Assembly (NCBI RefSeq): GCF_006483455.1
Contig: NZ_PPPU01000014.1
Location: forward strand, 62,001-126,000
Origin: Methylomonas koyamae
GTDB lineage: Bacteria > Pseudomonadota > Gammaproteobacteria > Methylococcales > Methylomonadaceae
DNA: 64,000 nucleotides
Direction: 5' to 3'
In this document: positions 16,959 to 25,117 of the stretch, piece by piece
How the letters are laid out: each line of letters starts with the position of its first letter
Position numbering within the stretch: the stretch's first letter is position 1
Translations under genes and position numbers: made by a program
The notes under the pieces: model-generated
Database searches by the model: none
The model's input: only the letters and a program-made list of their open reading frames with translations
What the model was told of the DNA's origin: nothing

Positions 16959-17043
16959 GTAAGGCGCAATAACCAACGGGCATTGCGCCGAATGACGGAG
17001 GTCGACATACGGCGCAATGCGGCTATCGCCTATTGCGCCCTAC
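16959..17043. repeat. Inverted pair of REP elements (BIME)
   Basis: The plus-strand element 16959-16989 reads GTAA then GGCGCAAT ... ATTGCGCC. The minus-strand element 17011-17043 reads GTAG then GGCGCAAT ... ATTGCGCC. A GTRG-like tetranucleotide before an imperfect palindrome is the hallmark of REP sequences moved by REP-associated tyrosine transposases. Confidence 0.7.
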
Positions 17044-17107
17044 GCGGGCTGGAGCCTCGGGCCGCGAAGCCAAAAGGATGGCTTGAAGCTACCGTGCATG
17101 GCACTGG

Positions 17108-17128
17108 ATGCCCGCGTCCTGCGGGCAT
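17108..17128. repeat. Extragenic palindrome
   Basis: ATGCCCGC (17108-17115) and GCGGGCAT (17121-17128) form a perfect 8-bp stem with a 5-base loop. This resembles short extragenic palindromes common in proteobacterial genomes. Confidence 0.5.
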
Positions 17129-17253
17129 GACGGCCGTTGTGTATAACGATCAGCGCAAAGCGTGGGAACCAGGAAATCATCGGACATCTCCCTGGCAAAA
17201 CGCTCAAGCCGCGCGGATTTCTCTGCGCTTCAACCCCCTAAAGTACCTTCCGG

Positions 17254-17514
17254 CTAAGCCGGGCAGCCTTCCATTTTGTAGATATAAAAGCCGTCGCGTT
17301 TGATGCTGTCGATCACGTCGGCCGGAGCGTTCTGGCTGTGGCAGAAACGGCACTCCCTGCTGCTAACCGTCGCGTCCGCTTCGCCGATCGATGCCAGCCA
17401 TTGTTTGGCGTAGGCGATCGCTTGCTGGTCGTCGCGATCCGCGGTGAACACGTCGAAGTGCATCAAGCGGCCGTCGCCGGCGGTGACGTAAGTGTCGTAA
17501 ACATGGATTTGCAT
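17254..17514 (-). CDS. DUF2024 family protein
   Basis: An 86-residue protein matching the DUF2024 pattern from memory: MQIHVYDTYVTAGDGRLMHFDVFT at the start, YAKQWLASIGE in the middle, CRFCHSQ (two cysteines three apart) and the ending IYKMEGCPA. Structures of the family show a small alpha-beta fold; the function is not known. The cysteine pair could bind metal. It stands alone, on the same strand as the neighbouring threonine aldolase, whose 3' end lies about 105 bases upstream. Confidence 0.82.
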   Translation of the reverse strand: MQIHVYDTYVTAGDGRLMHFDVFTADRDDQQAIAYAKQWLASIGEADATVSSRECRFCHSQNAPADVIDSIKRDGFYIYKMEGCPA

Positions 17515-17620
17515 GGTGGTTCTCCTGCTGCAAAAAATCGATATTGGCCGGCATATCCGGCTCGGCTATTTTATATCGAATCAATATCAATTTGCCGATT
17601 GTGTTGGAGCACGCGGCAGA

Positions 17621-18670
17621 TCATTGCAACAACTCGACAAACCGGTCCACTTCCTCGGCGGTCGTGGCAAAGCTGGCAACCAGACGCAGCAACACCTCGT
17701 TTTTATTGAGCAGGCCGGGATTGGCGTGCGGCGGATTCCACGGGTAAAACACGGCGCCGGCGGCGCGCAGCCGGTCGGCATCGCTCCGCTCCAGTACCGC
17801 AAACACTTCATTAGCCTCCGCCGGCCAGGCCAGCCGGGCGCGGCGGCAGGTGATAATGCCTTGCTGCAGTCGGGCTGCCATCGCGTTGGCGTGGCCGGCC
17901 AGTTCCAGCCAGAGGCCGTCTTGTAGATACGCTTGGAATTGGGCGGCAATGAAGCGGCTTTTGGAGAACAGTTGCGCGGCGCGTTTGCGGATGAAAGGCA
18001 AATCTTTGGCCGTGTCCGGGTCCATGAACACCAAAGCCTCGGCACACCAGCAGCCGTTTTTGGTGGCGCCGAACGAGACGATATCCACGCCGAGTTGCCA
18101 GGTCATTTGCGCCGGCGTCAATTGCAGCGCGGTCAGCGCGTTGGCGAAGCGGGCGCCGTCCATGTGCAAAGGCAGCCGGTGTTGGCGGGCGATCGCAGCG
18201 ATGGCGGCGATTTCATCGGGCCGATACAGCGTGCCGATTTCGGTGGCCTGGGTGATCGAGACCGCCATCGGCTGGCCGGCATGGATGAAGCCGGGCGGAA
18301 AGCGGCCGATTTCGGCGGCCAGCTTGGCCGGGTCGATCTTGCCCAGATCGCCGTCGACCGGCGCCAGCCGGGCGCCGTGGGTGAAAAACTCCGGGGCGCC
18401 GCATTCGTCTTCCAGCATGTGCGCTTCACGGTGGCAAAACGAGACGCCGCCGGGGCGATTGATTGCGGCCAAGGCCAGCGCATTGGCGGCGGTGCCGGTG
18501 CCGACGAAAAAGACTGCGACCTCGCGTTCGAACAGTTCGCAGAAACGGCGTTCGATGCTGCGGTCCAGCTCGCTGGCGCCGTAAGGTGCGGCGAATCCGG
18601 CGCCGGCGGCCAGTAAATGTTGGGCGATGGCAGGGTGAGCGCCGGCCCAGTTGTCGGAAGCGAAGTTCAT
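17621..18670 (-). CDS. ltaE: Low-specificity L-threonine aldolase
   Basis: A 349-residue fold-type I PLP enzyme of the beta-eliminating lyase family that splits L-threonine or allo-threonine into glycine and acetaldehyde. The PLP lysine is Lys204 in VSFGATKNG, with the cofactor-ring aspartate in HMDGARFANA (Asp171). The N-terminus MNFASDNWAGAHPAI and VFFVGTGTAAN fit the family. Length is normal. Alternative amino-acid aldolase specificities are possible. Confidence 0.9.
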   Translation of the reverse strand: MNFASDNWAGAHPAIAQHLLAAGAGFAAPYGASELDRSIERRFCELFEREVAVFFVGTGTAANALALAAINRPGGVSFCHREAHMLEDECGAPEFFTHGARLAPVDGDLGKIDPAKLAAEIGRFPPGFIHAGQPMAVSITQATEIGTLYRPDEIAAIAAIARQHRLPLHMDGARFANALTALQLTPAQMTWQLGVDIVSFGATKNGCWCAEALVFMDPDTAKDLPFIRKRAAQLFSKSRFIAAQFQAYLQDGLWLELAGHANAMAARLQQGIITCRRARLAWPAEANEVFAVLERSDADRLRAAGAVFYPWNPPHANPGLLNKNEVLLRLVASFATTAEEVDRFVELLQ

Positions 18671-18871
18671 AGTGTGTCGCCAGGTTTGAATTGCGAGAAA
18701 AAGGTTTCCGGTTCAAGTCGATTTAGGCCGCAGTATCGGCGGCGCGGAGCAGATGCTACCCGCTGGCTGGTTTTTTCTGGTTCATTTAAACCAATTCGCT
18801 TTTAAAAATGGCTTTTTTCAACCAATTGCCGGTAGAATGCCCTGCGTTTTCGACTTTAAATCCCATAAACA

Positions 18872-20344
18872 ATGGTCATACTCAGCACGCTGCTTTGGAC
18901 CCCCGCTGCCGGGGCGCTATTGCTGGTGCTAATCCCCGCCCATCAAACCCAAGCAGTCCGCCTGATGGCGAATCTGTTTGCCGGCGTGGCTCTAATGCTG
19001 GCCTGCATGCTATTGGCGCACTACGACGCCGCCGATCCGGCTTTGCAACTGACCGAATTCTACCCGCTGAATCCCAAACTCGGTAGCGCCTACGCGCTAG
19101 GCATCGACGGCCTGTCGCTGCCGATGCTGATCCTGGCGGCCTTGTTGACCTCGATCTCTTTGATCGCGTCGTTTAATCTGGCCGACGGCGTCAAGGGTTA
19201 CCACATCTGCATCCTGCTGTTGGAGTTCGGCATGCTCGGCGTGTTCATGGCCCAGGACTGGGCCTTGTTCTATATCTTCTGGGAAGTGACCTTAATCCCG
19301 CTGTTTTTTCTGATCGACCGTTGGGGCGGCAAACGCCGTCACGCCGCCAGTTTGAACTTCGTGCTGTACACGATGGGCGGCTCGGTGTTCATGCTGCTGA
19401 GTCTGTTGGCGATCAGCCAGTACGATTTGCAGAACCAGGGCTCGTTGATGGCGTCGATGGGCCAGGCGGCGCAGAACATGCCGGCCGTCGAACAGGTACT
19501 GGTGTTGTTGGGCTTTCTGATCGGCTTCGGCGTGAAAATGCCGATTTTTCCGTTGCACGGCTGGTTGCCGCTGGCGCACGTCGAAGCGCCGAGCGCGGTC
19601 AGTATTTTGTTGTCCGGGATTTTATTGAAGATGGGCGCCTACGGCCTGCTGCGCTCGGTGGTGATGTTGCCGGTCGCCGCGCAACTGATTCAACCCTTGC
19701 TGATGTTTCTGGCCCTGTTCGGCATGATTTACGGCGGCCTGCTGGCTTGGCGTCAGCCGGACATGAAAGCCATGGTGGCCTATTCCTCGTTGAGCCATAT
19801 GGGCGTGGTGTTGCTCGGTATCGCCACATTGAACCAGACCGGCTTCATCGGCGCGATTCTGCAAATGACGGCGCACGGCCTGATCGCCGGCGCCCTGTTC
19901 TTACTGGTCGGTTTGCTGTACGAACGCACCCACACCCGCAATATCCAGGATTACAGTTCGCTGGTTCAGGTCATGCCGCGCTTTGCCGGGCTGGCGACGC
20001 TGGCGCTGCTGGCGGCAATGGGCTTACCGGGCTCGATCGGCTTTGTCGCCGAATTGCACATGCTGATCGGCGGCTTTCAGCAATGGGGCGGCTGGATGGC
20101 ATTTTTCAGCCTGAGCCTATTGATCAGCGCGGCTTATGCCATGCGCACCATCGGCTTGCTGTTCACCGGACCGGTCAAGCCGCAGATGCGCGACATCGCC
20201 GATTTGACGCCGTCGGAGCTGGCGGCGTCGGCGGTATTGGTCGGCTGCATCGTCGTGTTCGGCTTGTTGCCGGCGCCGTTGATCGAATTGTCGGCCGCGT
20301 CGGTCGGGCGGATGCTGGCCGTGATCGGCGAGAGGTTGCTGTGA
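18872..20344 (+). CDS. NuoM-like proton-conducting subunit of a DAB-type complex
   Basis: The 490 residues form about 14 membrane helices of the NuoM/MrpD antiporter family. The key ion-path residues are present: Glu138 (FWEVTLIP, helix 5), Lys222 (FGVKMPIFPLHGWLP, helix 7) and Lys253 (LLKMGAYGLLR, helix 8), the last two 31 apart as in E. coli NuoM (234, 265). No other complex I peripheral genes surround it, so it is not part of a nuo operon. It ends 43 bases before the DabA gene and is probably cotranscribed. Role inferred: one of four channel subunits that couple an ion gradient to the DabA reaction. Confidence 0.87.
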   Translation: MVILSTLLWTPAAGALLLVLIPAHQTQAVRLMANLFAGVALMLACMLLAHYDAADPALQLTEFYPLNPKLGSAYALGIDGLSLPMLILAALLTSISLIASFNLADGVKGYHICILLLEFGMLGVFMAQDWALFYIFWEVTLIPLFFLIDRWGGKRRHAASLNFVLYTMGGSVFMLLSLLAISQYDLQNQGSLMASMGQAAQNMPAVEQVLVLLGFLIGFGVKMPIFPLHGWLPLAHVEAPSAVSILLSGILLKMGAYGLLRSVVMLPVAAQLIQPLLMFLALFGMIYGGLLAWRQPDMKAMVAYSSLSHMGVVLLGIATLNQTGFIGAILQMTAHGLIAGALFLLVGLLYERTHTRNIQDYSSLVQVMPRFAGLATLALLAAMGLPGSIGFVAELHMLIGGFQQWGGWMAFFSLSLLISAAYAMRTIGLLFTGPVKPQMRDIADLTPSELAASAVLVGCIVVFGLLPAPLIELSAASVGRMLAVIGERLL

Positions 20345-20387
20345 TGCGGCCGCTATGTCTTGGCTTGGCAGGTCGGGGAGCAATTTG

Positions 20388-23300
20388 ATGGCGGCATCGG
20401 TTTGCGAGGCTGGCGATCTGCGCGACATTGTTCGTCATGCGATCGCACATTTGGACCACGTTTTGCCGGGCCAGGCGCCGATCCACGATTTCGTCCACCA
20501 CAACACCTTGCACGGCTTTCAGCATTTGCCGTTCGAGCAGGCGTTGGCCGAGTTCACCGCGCTGACCGGAATCGATTGCTATCTGCCGGCCGACAAGTTC
20601 CGCGAGTTTTACCGGCAACAACGCATCACCGACCGCGATCTCGATGCGGTATTGCAGCATCGGTTCGGCAGTGCATTGGCCGAACCGCTGGCCGGTAGCG
20701 CCGGTATTGCCCGGCGCGAACTTTACCGGGCCGTGTTACTGCACGATTTACAGGCCATTAGCCCGCAGCAACTGGCCTGGCGGCTCGGCGAATCCGCCGA
20801 ATTCGATGTCGCGACGGCCGGCGGCCGGCGGCTGCGCGAGGTGTGGCAGGCGGTTTCGGCGAAGTTGGCATTGCCGGCGGCAGAATTGCATCCCGAGGAT
20901 TTGCTGGATCTATCTGCCGCGCCATTCGACAATGAATTGCCGCAAGCGGACGATGCCGAGAACCCGGCGCTCTGGTTCGACCGGGTCGGCGTCACTTTGA
21001 CCTGGCGCGGTGTGCTGCTGGCTTTGGCGGGCAAGGACATTTTGGAACTGGTGCGGCCGCAGTTGATTCGTTTGTGCGCATCGTTGCTGGACGAAGGTTT
21101 GGCGGCCTGGCGTTTGCCGGGACGCCAGGAATTGGGATTGTATGAGGCCTGGCGGCAGGCGCTGGACTACGATGCGCTGCCCTTGTTTCACGATCTGGCG
21201 GAGTGGCGCAGCGTTACGGCACGCTTGCCGGAAGATGCGACGGACGCCATCGTCCAGCAATTGCAGGCCATGGCCTTGCCGGCGGATCGCTGGGAAGGCT
21301 ATTTGCAGCGGCTGGCGCTGGAATTGCCGGGCTGGTCCGGGTTGATCAACTGGCGCCAGCAGCACCCGGATTACCGCGAAGGGCGGCCGGTTCCGGTACG
21401 GCTTGCCGATTATCTGGCCATCCGGCTGGTGTTGGATCGGCTTTACGCTCAGCCGTTGTGCCGCAGCCTGTGGCATGGTCCGGCTCAATTCGACCGGCTG
21501 CAGGCCTATTTCGAAAAACATCAAGCCGAATTCGGCGTCCGTCGGGCGCTGTTCGGCGGCGAGTTGCCGGAGTACCTGGCTCAGGCCGCTCAGCAATTGG
21601 TATCTGCGGCGGATAGCTCCCGGCAAGCCTGGCAAACACTGGCGCAACGGATTCTGAGTTGGCGGCAAAGCCCGTTGGCGGCAGCCGACGGCAGACTCAC
21701 CGCCCACGACCAGGGTTGGCGACTATTTTCACTTTGTCGGAATTTAGGGTTGGGGCCCGATGCGGTGTCGGCCCTGGAAAAAAGCCAACTGCTGGCCTGG
21801 TTGACGCCGGTCGCCGAATTTGACGAGCAACAACGGGCTTCGGTCTGGCTGGACGCTTACGAACGCCATTATCGTCAGGATTTGTTACAAGCCTTGCACG
21901 CCAATCACGGTCGCGGCCGCTGGCAGCGCCGGGAGCGGCGGCCGCAAGCCCAGGTGTTTTTCTGCATGGACGAACGCGAGGAAAGTTTCCGTCGCCATCT
22001 GGAAGAGTGGAATCCGGCCATCGAAACCCTGGGCGCTGCCGGATTTTTCGGCGTGGCGATGGACTATCAGGGGTTGGACGACCATCATCCGACGCCATTG
22101 TGTCCGGTGGTGGTGACGCCGGCGCATCGGGTCGAGGAAGTTGTCCTGTCCAGCCGCGAGGATTTGCTGGCCGACCACCGTGCCGGCTTGAACCGGGCGC
22201 AAATCATCAGCGACTGGTTGCATCAAACCTTACGCCGGCATCTGTTGCGGGCTTATCCGCTGATATACCTGTTTGCGCCGCTGAAGTTGGCCGGGCTGTT
22301 GGGCAAGACCGTGTGGCCGGACCTGCAATACCGCCTGGAACAGGCTTGGCAGGCGCGGCTGGTGCCGGCGGCACCGACCCGCTTGCAGTTTACCGCCGAT
22401 GCCGCAACGCCGGCCGCAGCGAAACCCGGTTTCAGCGACCAGGAACAAGCGCAACGGGTCGGCCAATTCTTGCGCACCACCGGACTCAGCTACGGCTTTG
22501 CCCGGATCGTCGCCATTTTGGGCCACGGTTCCACCAGCCAAAACAATCCGCACGAGGCTGCCCACGATTGCGGCGCTTGCGGCGGCCGCCGCGGCGGCCC
22601 GAATGCCAGAGTATTCGCGGCGATGGCCAATCGGCCGCAGGTGCGCGCCTTGCTGGCCGGGCAGGGCATTGCGATTCCGGACGATACCTGGTTCGTCGGC
22701 GGCCAGCACGATACCTGCAGCGACGCGATCGTCTGGTACGACGCTGATCTGGTTCCGGCTGCGCTGGCCGCCGATTTCACCCGCTTGCAAGCCGATCTGG
22801 CCGAGGCCGACCGGCGAGCCGCAGCCGAACGCTGTCGGCGCTTCGCCTCGTCGGGTTATCCGGTTTCGCCTGGGGCCGCGTTCCGCCACGTCCAGCGCCG
22901 TGCCGCCGACTTGAGCCAAGTGCGGCCGGAATTCGGCCATGCCACCAACGCTGCCGCCTTTATCGGCCGGCGTGCGGCGACGCAGGGCGTGTTTTTCGAC
23001 CGCCGCCTGTTCTTGATTTCTTACGATCCCACTCAGGACGGCGACGGTACGATTCTGGAAAATATTTTGCTGACCGCCGGGCCGGTCGGCGCCGGCATCA
23101 ATCTGGAATATTACTTCTCGACCGTCAACAACGACCGCCTCGGTTGCGGCACCAAGATTCCGCATAACGTCACCGGTTTGTTTGGGGTCATGGAAGGCGC
23201 GTTCAGCGATCTGCGCACCGGTTTGCCGCTGCAGATGGTGGAAATTCACGAGGCGATGCGCCTGCAAATCGTGGTTGAAGCCAACACCGAGACCTTGGCG

Positions 23301-23540
23301 CGGATTTATGCCCGGCAACCCGTGTTACAGGAGCTGGTCGGCGGCGGCTGGGTGCATTTGAACGCGCTCGACCCGGACGATGGCCGGATTTTCGTGTTCG
23401 ACCGCCGCGAAGGTTTCCTGCCCTGGCAGCCGGAGGACCGCGAACTGCCGCGGCGCGACGATTCGGCAGCCTGCTACGTCGGGCAGACCCAGGCCGTGGC
23501 GCCGATCCTGGTTCGGCAGCCGGAAATCGCTGAGGTATAA
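20388..23540 (+). CDS. dabA: DabA-like (DUF2309) zinc protein of inorganic-carbon uptake
   Basis: The 1050-residue DUF2309 protein is the catalytic partner of DAB systems, which hydrate CO2 one-way to bicarbonate in the cytoplasm with energy from a membrane ion gradient. The beta-carbonic-anhydrase-like metal set is intact: Cys526 and Asp528 (FFCMDERE), His713 (LGHGSTSQNNPHEAAH) and Cys728 (DCGACGG). The His-to-Cys distance of 15 equals that of the characterised DabA2. It is longer than the about 830-residue Halothiobacillus DabA2. I start at ATG 20388, preceded by GGGAG. An ATG at 20355 in frame lacks a ribosome site. The Nuo-like gene 5 bases downstream is its probable DabB-type partner. 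Confidence 0.9.
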   Translation: MAASVCEAGDLRDIVRHAIAHLDHVLPGQAPIHDFVHHNTLHGFQHLPFEQALAEFTALTGIDCYLPADKFREFYRQQRITDRDLDAVLQHRFGSALAEPLAGSAGIARRELYRAVLLHDLQAISPQQLAWRLGESAEFDVATAGGRRLREVWQAVSAKLALPAAELHPEDLLDLSAAPFDNELPQADDAENPALWFDRVGVTLTWRGVLLALAGKDILELVRPQLIRLCASLLDEGLAAWRLPGRQELGLYEAWRQALDYDALPLFHDLAEWRSVTARLPEDATDAIVQQLQAMALPADRWEGYLQRLALELPGWSGLINWRQQHPDYREGRPVPVRLADYLAIRLVLDRLYAQPLCRSLWHGPAQFDRLQAYFEKHQAEFGVRRALFGGELPEYLAQAAQQLVSAADSSRQAWQTLAQRILSWRQSPLAAADGRLTAHDQGWRLFSLCRNLGLGPDAVSALEKSQLLAWLTPVAEFDEQQRASVWLDAYERHYRQDLLQALHANHGRGRWQRRERRPQAQVFFCMDEREESFRRHLEEWNPAIETLGAAGFFGVAMDYQGLDDHHPTPLCPVVVTPAHRVEEVVLSSREDLLADHRAGLNRAQIISDWLHQTLRRHLLRAYPLIYLFAPLKLAGLLGKTVWPDLQYRLEQAWQARLVPAAPTRLQFTADAATPAAAKPGFSDQEQAQRVGQFLRTTGLSYGFARIVAILGHGSTSQNNPHEAAHDCGACGGRRGGPNARVFAAMANRPQVRALLAGQGIAIPDDTWFVGGQHDTCSDAIVWYDADLVPAALAADFTRLQADLAEADRRAAAERCRRFASSGYPVSPGAAFRHVQRRAADLSQVRPEFGHATNAAAFIGRRAATQGVFFDRRLFLISYDPTQDGDGTILENILLTAGPVGAGINLEYYFSTVNNDRLGCGTKIPHNVTGLFGVMEGAFSDLRTGLPLQMVEIHEAMRLQIVVEANTETLARIYARQPVLQELVGGGWVHLNALDPDDGRIFVFDRREGFLPWQPEDRELPRRDDSAACYVGQTQAVAPILVRQPEIAEV

Positions 23541-23545
23541 CGACT

Positions 23546-25117
23546 ATGGTCGCATACGCATTTTTGATTCCGTTGTTACCGCTGCTTGCCGCCTTATCGA
23601 TTGGCGGCCTGCATTTTTTTAATCTGCTGCGCGGCGAAGCCGGCGAGAAACTCAGCGCCCGGCTGGCGGCCTGGGCGATCGGCTTGGCGGCAGCGCTGGC
23701 GCTGGGTTTGCTCGGGCTGGAGCTGGCCGGGAGCCCGAGCGGGTTGCAGGTCTACGGTAGTTGGCTGGCCAGCGGCAAATTGGCGATAGGCTTGTCGTTG
23801 CAGGCGGGTGGCCTGAATATGGCGTTGGCGGCGTTATTCGGGACGCTGTTGCTGGCCGTGGCCCGCTTTTCCCGCAATTATCTGCACCGCGAGCCGGGCT
23901 TTCATCGCTTCTTCTTTATTCTGAGCCTGTTTGCCGCGGCAATGCTGTTGCTGGTGTTGTCGGGCAACGCGGTGTTCACCTTTGTCGGTTGGGAAATCGC
24001 CGGGGTCTGTTCTTATCTGCTGATCGCCTACGCCTACGAGCGGCCGGTGGCGGCGTACAATGCCACCCGCGTGTTTATCACCAACCGGGTCGGCGACGGC
24101 GGCTTTTTGCTGGGTATCGGCTTGATGCTGGCCTGGCTGGAATCTGCCGACTGGCAAACCTTGAATACCGGCGCGGCCGACCTGGACCGCGGCGATGCTA
24201 CCTTGCTGGCCTTGAGTTTTGCCGTCGCCGCTTTCGCCAAATCGGCGCAGATTCCGTTCTCGCCCTGGCTGGCGCGGGCGATGGAAGGGCCGACCCCGTC
24301 CAGCGCGATCTTTTACGGCGGCGCAATGGTGCATGCCGGGGTATTTCTGACCCTGCAACTGCGGCCCTTATTCGAGCAGGCGCCGGCGGCAATGGCCTTG
24401 CTGGCGGCGATCGGGGCGATGACCGCCATTTACGGCTATTGGGTAGGTTTGAGCCAGACCGACATCAAAAGCTCGCAAATCTTCGCCGCATCGGTGCAAC
24501 TGGGCTTGATGTTCCTCGAATGCGGCTTGGGCTGGTGGACCTTGGCCGCCTGGCATTTGGCGGCGCATGCCGTGGTGCGTTGCTATCTGTTTCTGACCAC
24601 ACCGTCGATTTTGCATAACACCCATGGTCGACCGCTCGAGCCGGTGCCGGCGGCGCTCGCCGACTGCCGCTGGGCCTTTATCGCCTCGTTGCAGCGCGGC
24701 TGGCTGGAGCCGGCGGTGGATTGGCTGTTAGTGAAGCCAATCCTGCAACTGGCCAAGGATTCCCGTTATATCGAAGAGCGGATTCTGGACCCGTTGATGG
24801 GCTCGCCGGCACCGGCGATCAGGGCAATGTCGTCGTTGGCGCAGCGGGAAGAGCAAAAGATGGGCGCCAATCTGAGCAGTGCCGAAGACAGCTTTGCCCA
24901 GGGCAGTGGCCTGGCCGGCAAGCTGGCGCAATGGACTTCGGGCTTGCTGAACTGGTTTGAATACCATTTCATCTTGCGCGGCATCGGCGGCGAGTCGATT
25001 CGGGTCGGGCGCCGGCTGGGGCAGGCGGCGAACCGGTTCGAACAGTTGTTGTTGCGCGCCCGTTATCTGGCGCTGTTCGTGTTGATTACGTTGATGGTAG
25101 CTTTGGGGTACCGATGA
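23546..25117 (+). CDS. dabB: NuoL-like (DabB-type) proton-conducting subunit
   Basis: A 523-residue NuoL/MrpA-like membrane protein. Visible signatures are FVGWEIAGVCSYLLIAY with Glu150, AFAKSAQIPFSPWLARAMEGPTP with Lys232, and MVHAGVFLTLQ. It lacks the long C-terminal lateral helix of true NuoL (about 613 residues), as expected for DabB-type proteins. GAGGT precedes its ATG, five bases after dabA. In DAB systems DabB is the ion-conducting membrane partner of DabA. Its stop overlaps the next start (ATGA), indicating coupled translation. The symbol is assigned by context. Confidence 0.85.
   Translation: MVAYAFLIPLLPLLAALSIGGLHFFNLLRGEAGEKLSARLAAWAIGLAAALALGLLGLELAGSPSGLQVYGSWLASGKLAIGLSLQAGGLNMALAALFGTLLLAVARFSRNYLHREPGFHRFFFILSLFAAAMLLLVLSGNAVFTFVGWEIAGVCSYLLIAYAYERPVAAYNATRVFITNRVGDGGFLLGIGLMLAWLESADWQTLNTGAADLDRGDATLLALSFAVAAFAKSAQIPFSPWLARAMEGPTPSSAIFYGGAMVHAGVFLTLQLRPLFEQAPAAMALLAAIGAMTAIYGYWVGLSQTDIKSSQIFAASVQLGLMFLECGLGWWTLAAWHLAAHAVVRCYLFLTTPSILHNTHGRPLEPVPAALADCRWAFIASLQRGWLEPAVDWLLVKPILQLAKDSRYIEERILDPLMGSPAPAIRAMSSLAQREEQKMGANLSSAEDSFAQGSGLAGKLAQWTSGLLNWFEYHFILRGIGGESIRVGRRLGQAANRFEQLLLRARYLALFVLITLMVALGYR

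Larger units (their letters stand above)
16714..17253. other. Non-coding accessory stretch (540 bases)
   Basis: I see no real gene. A 131-codon open frame at 16908-17303 runs through palindromic repeats and looks like chance. The stretch holds an inverted REP pair and another hairpin, annotated separately, and probably marks the junction between the truncated cassette and the resident chromosome. Confidence 0.6.

Noticed and set aside
16908-17303. 131-codon open frame on the plus strand
   Set aside because: It runs through an inverted REP pair and another palindrome, has Arg-rich low-quality composition and overlaps the DUF2024 gene; it looks like chance.
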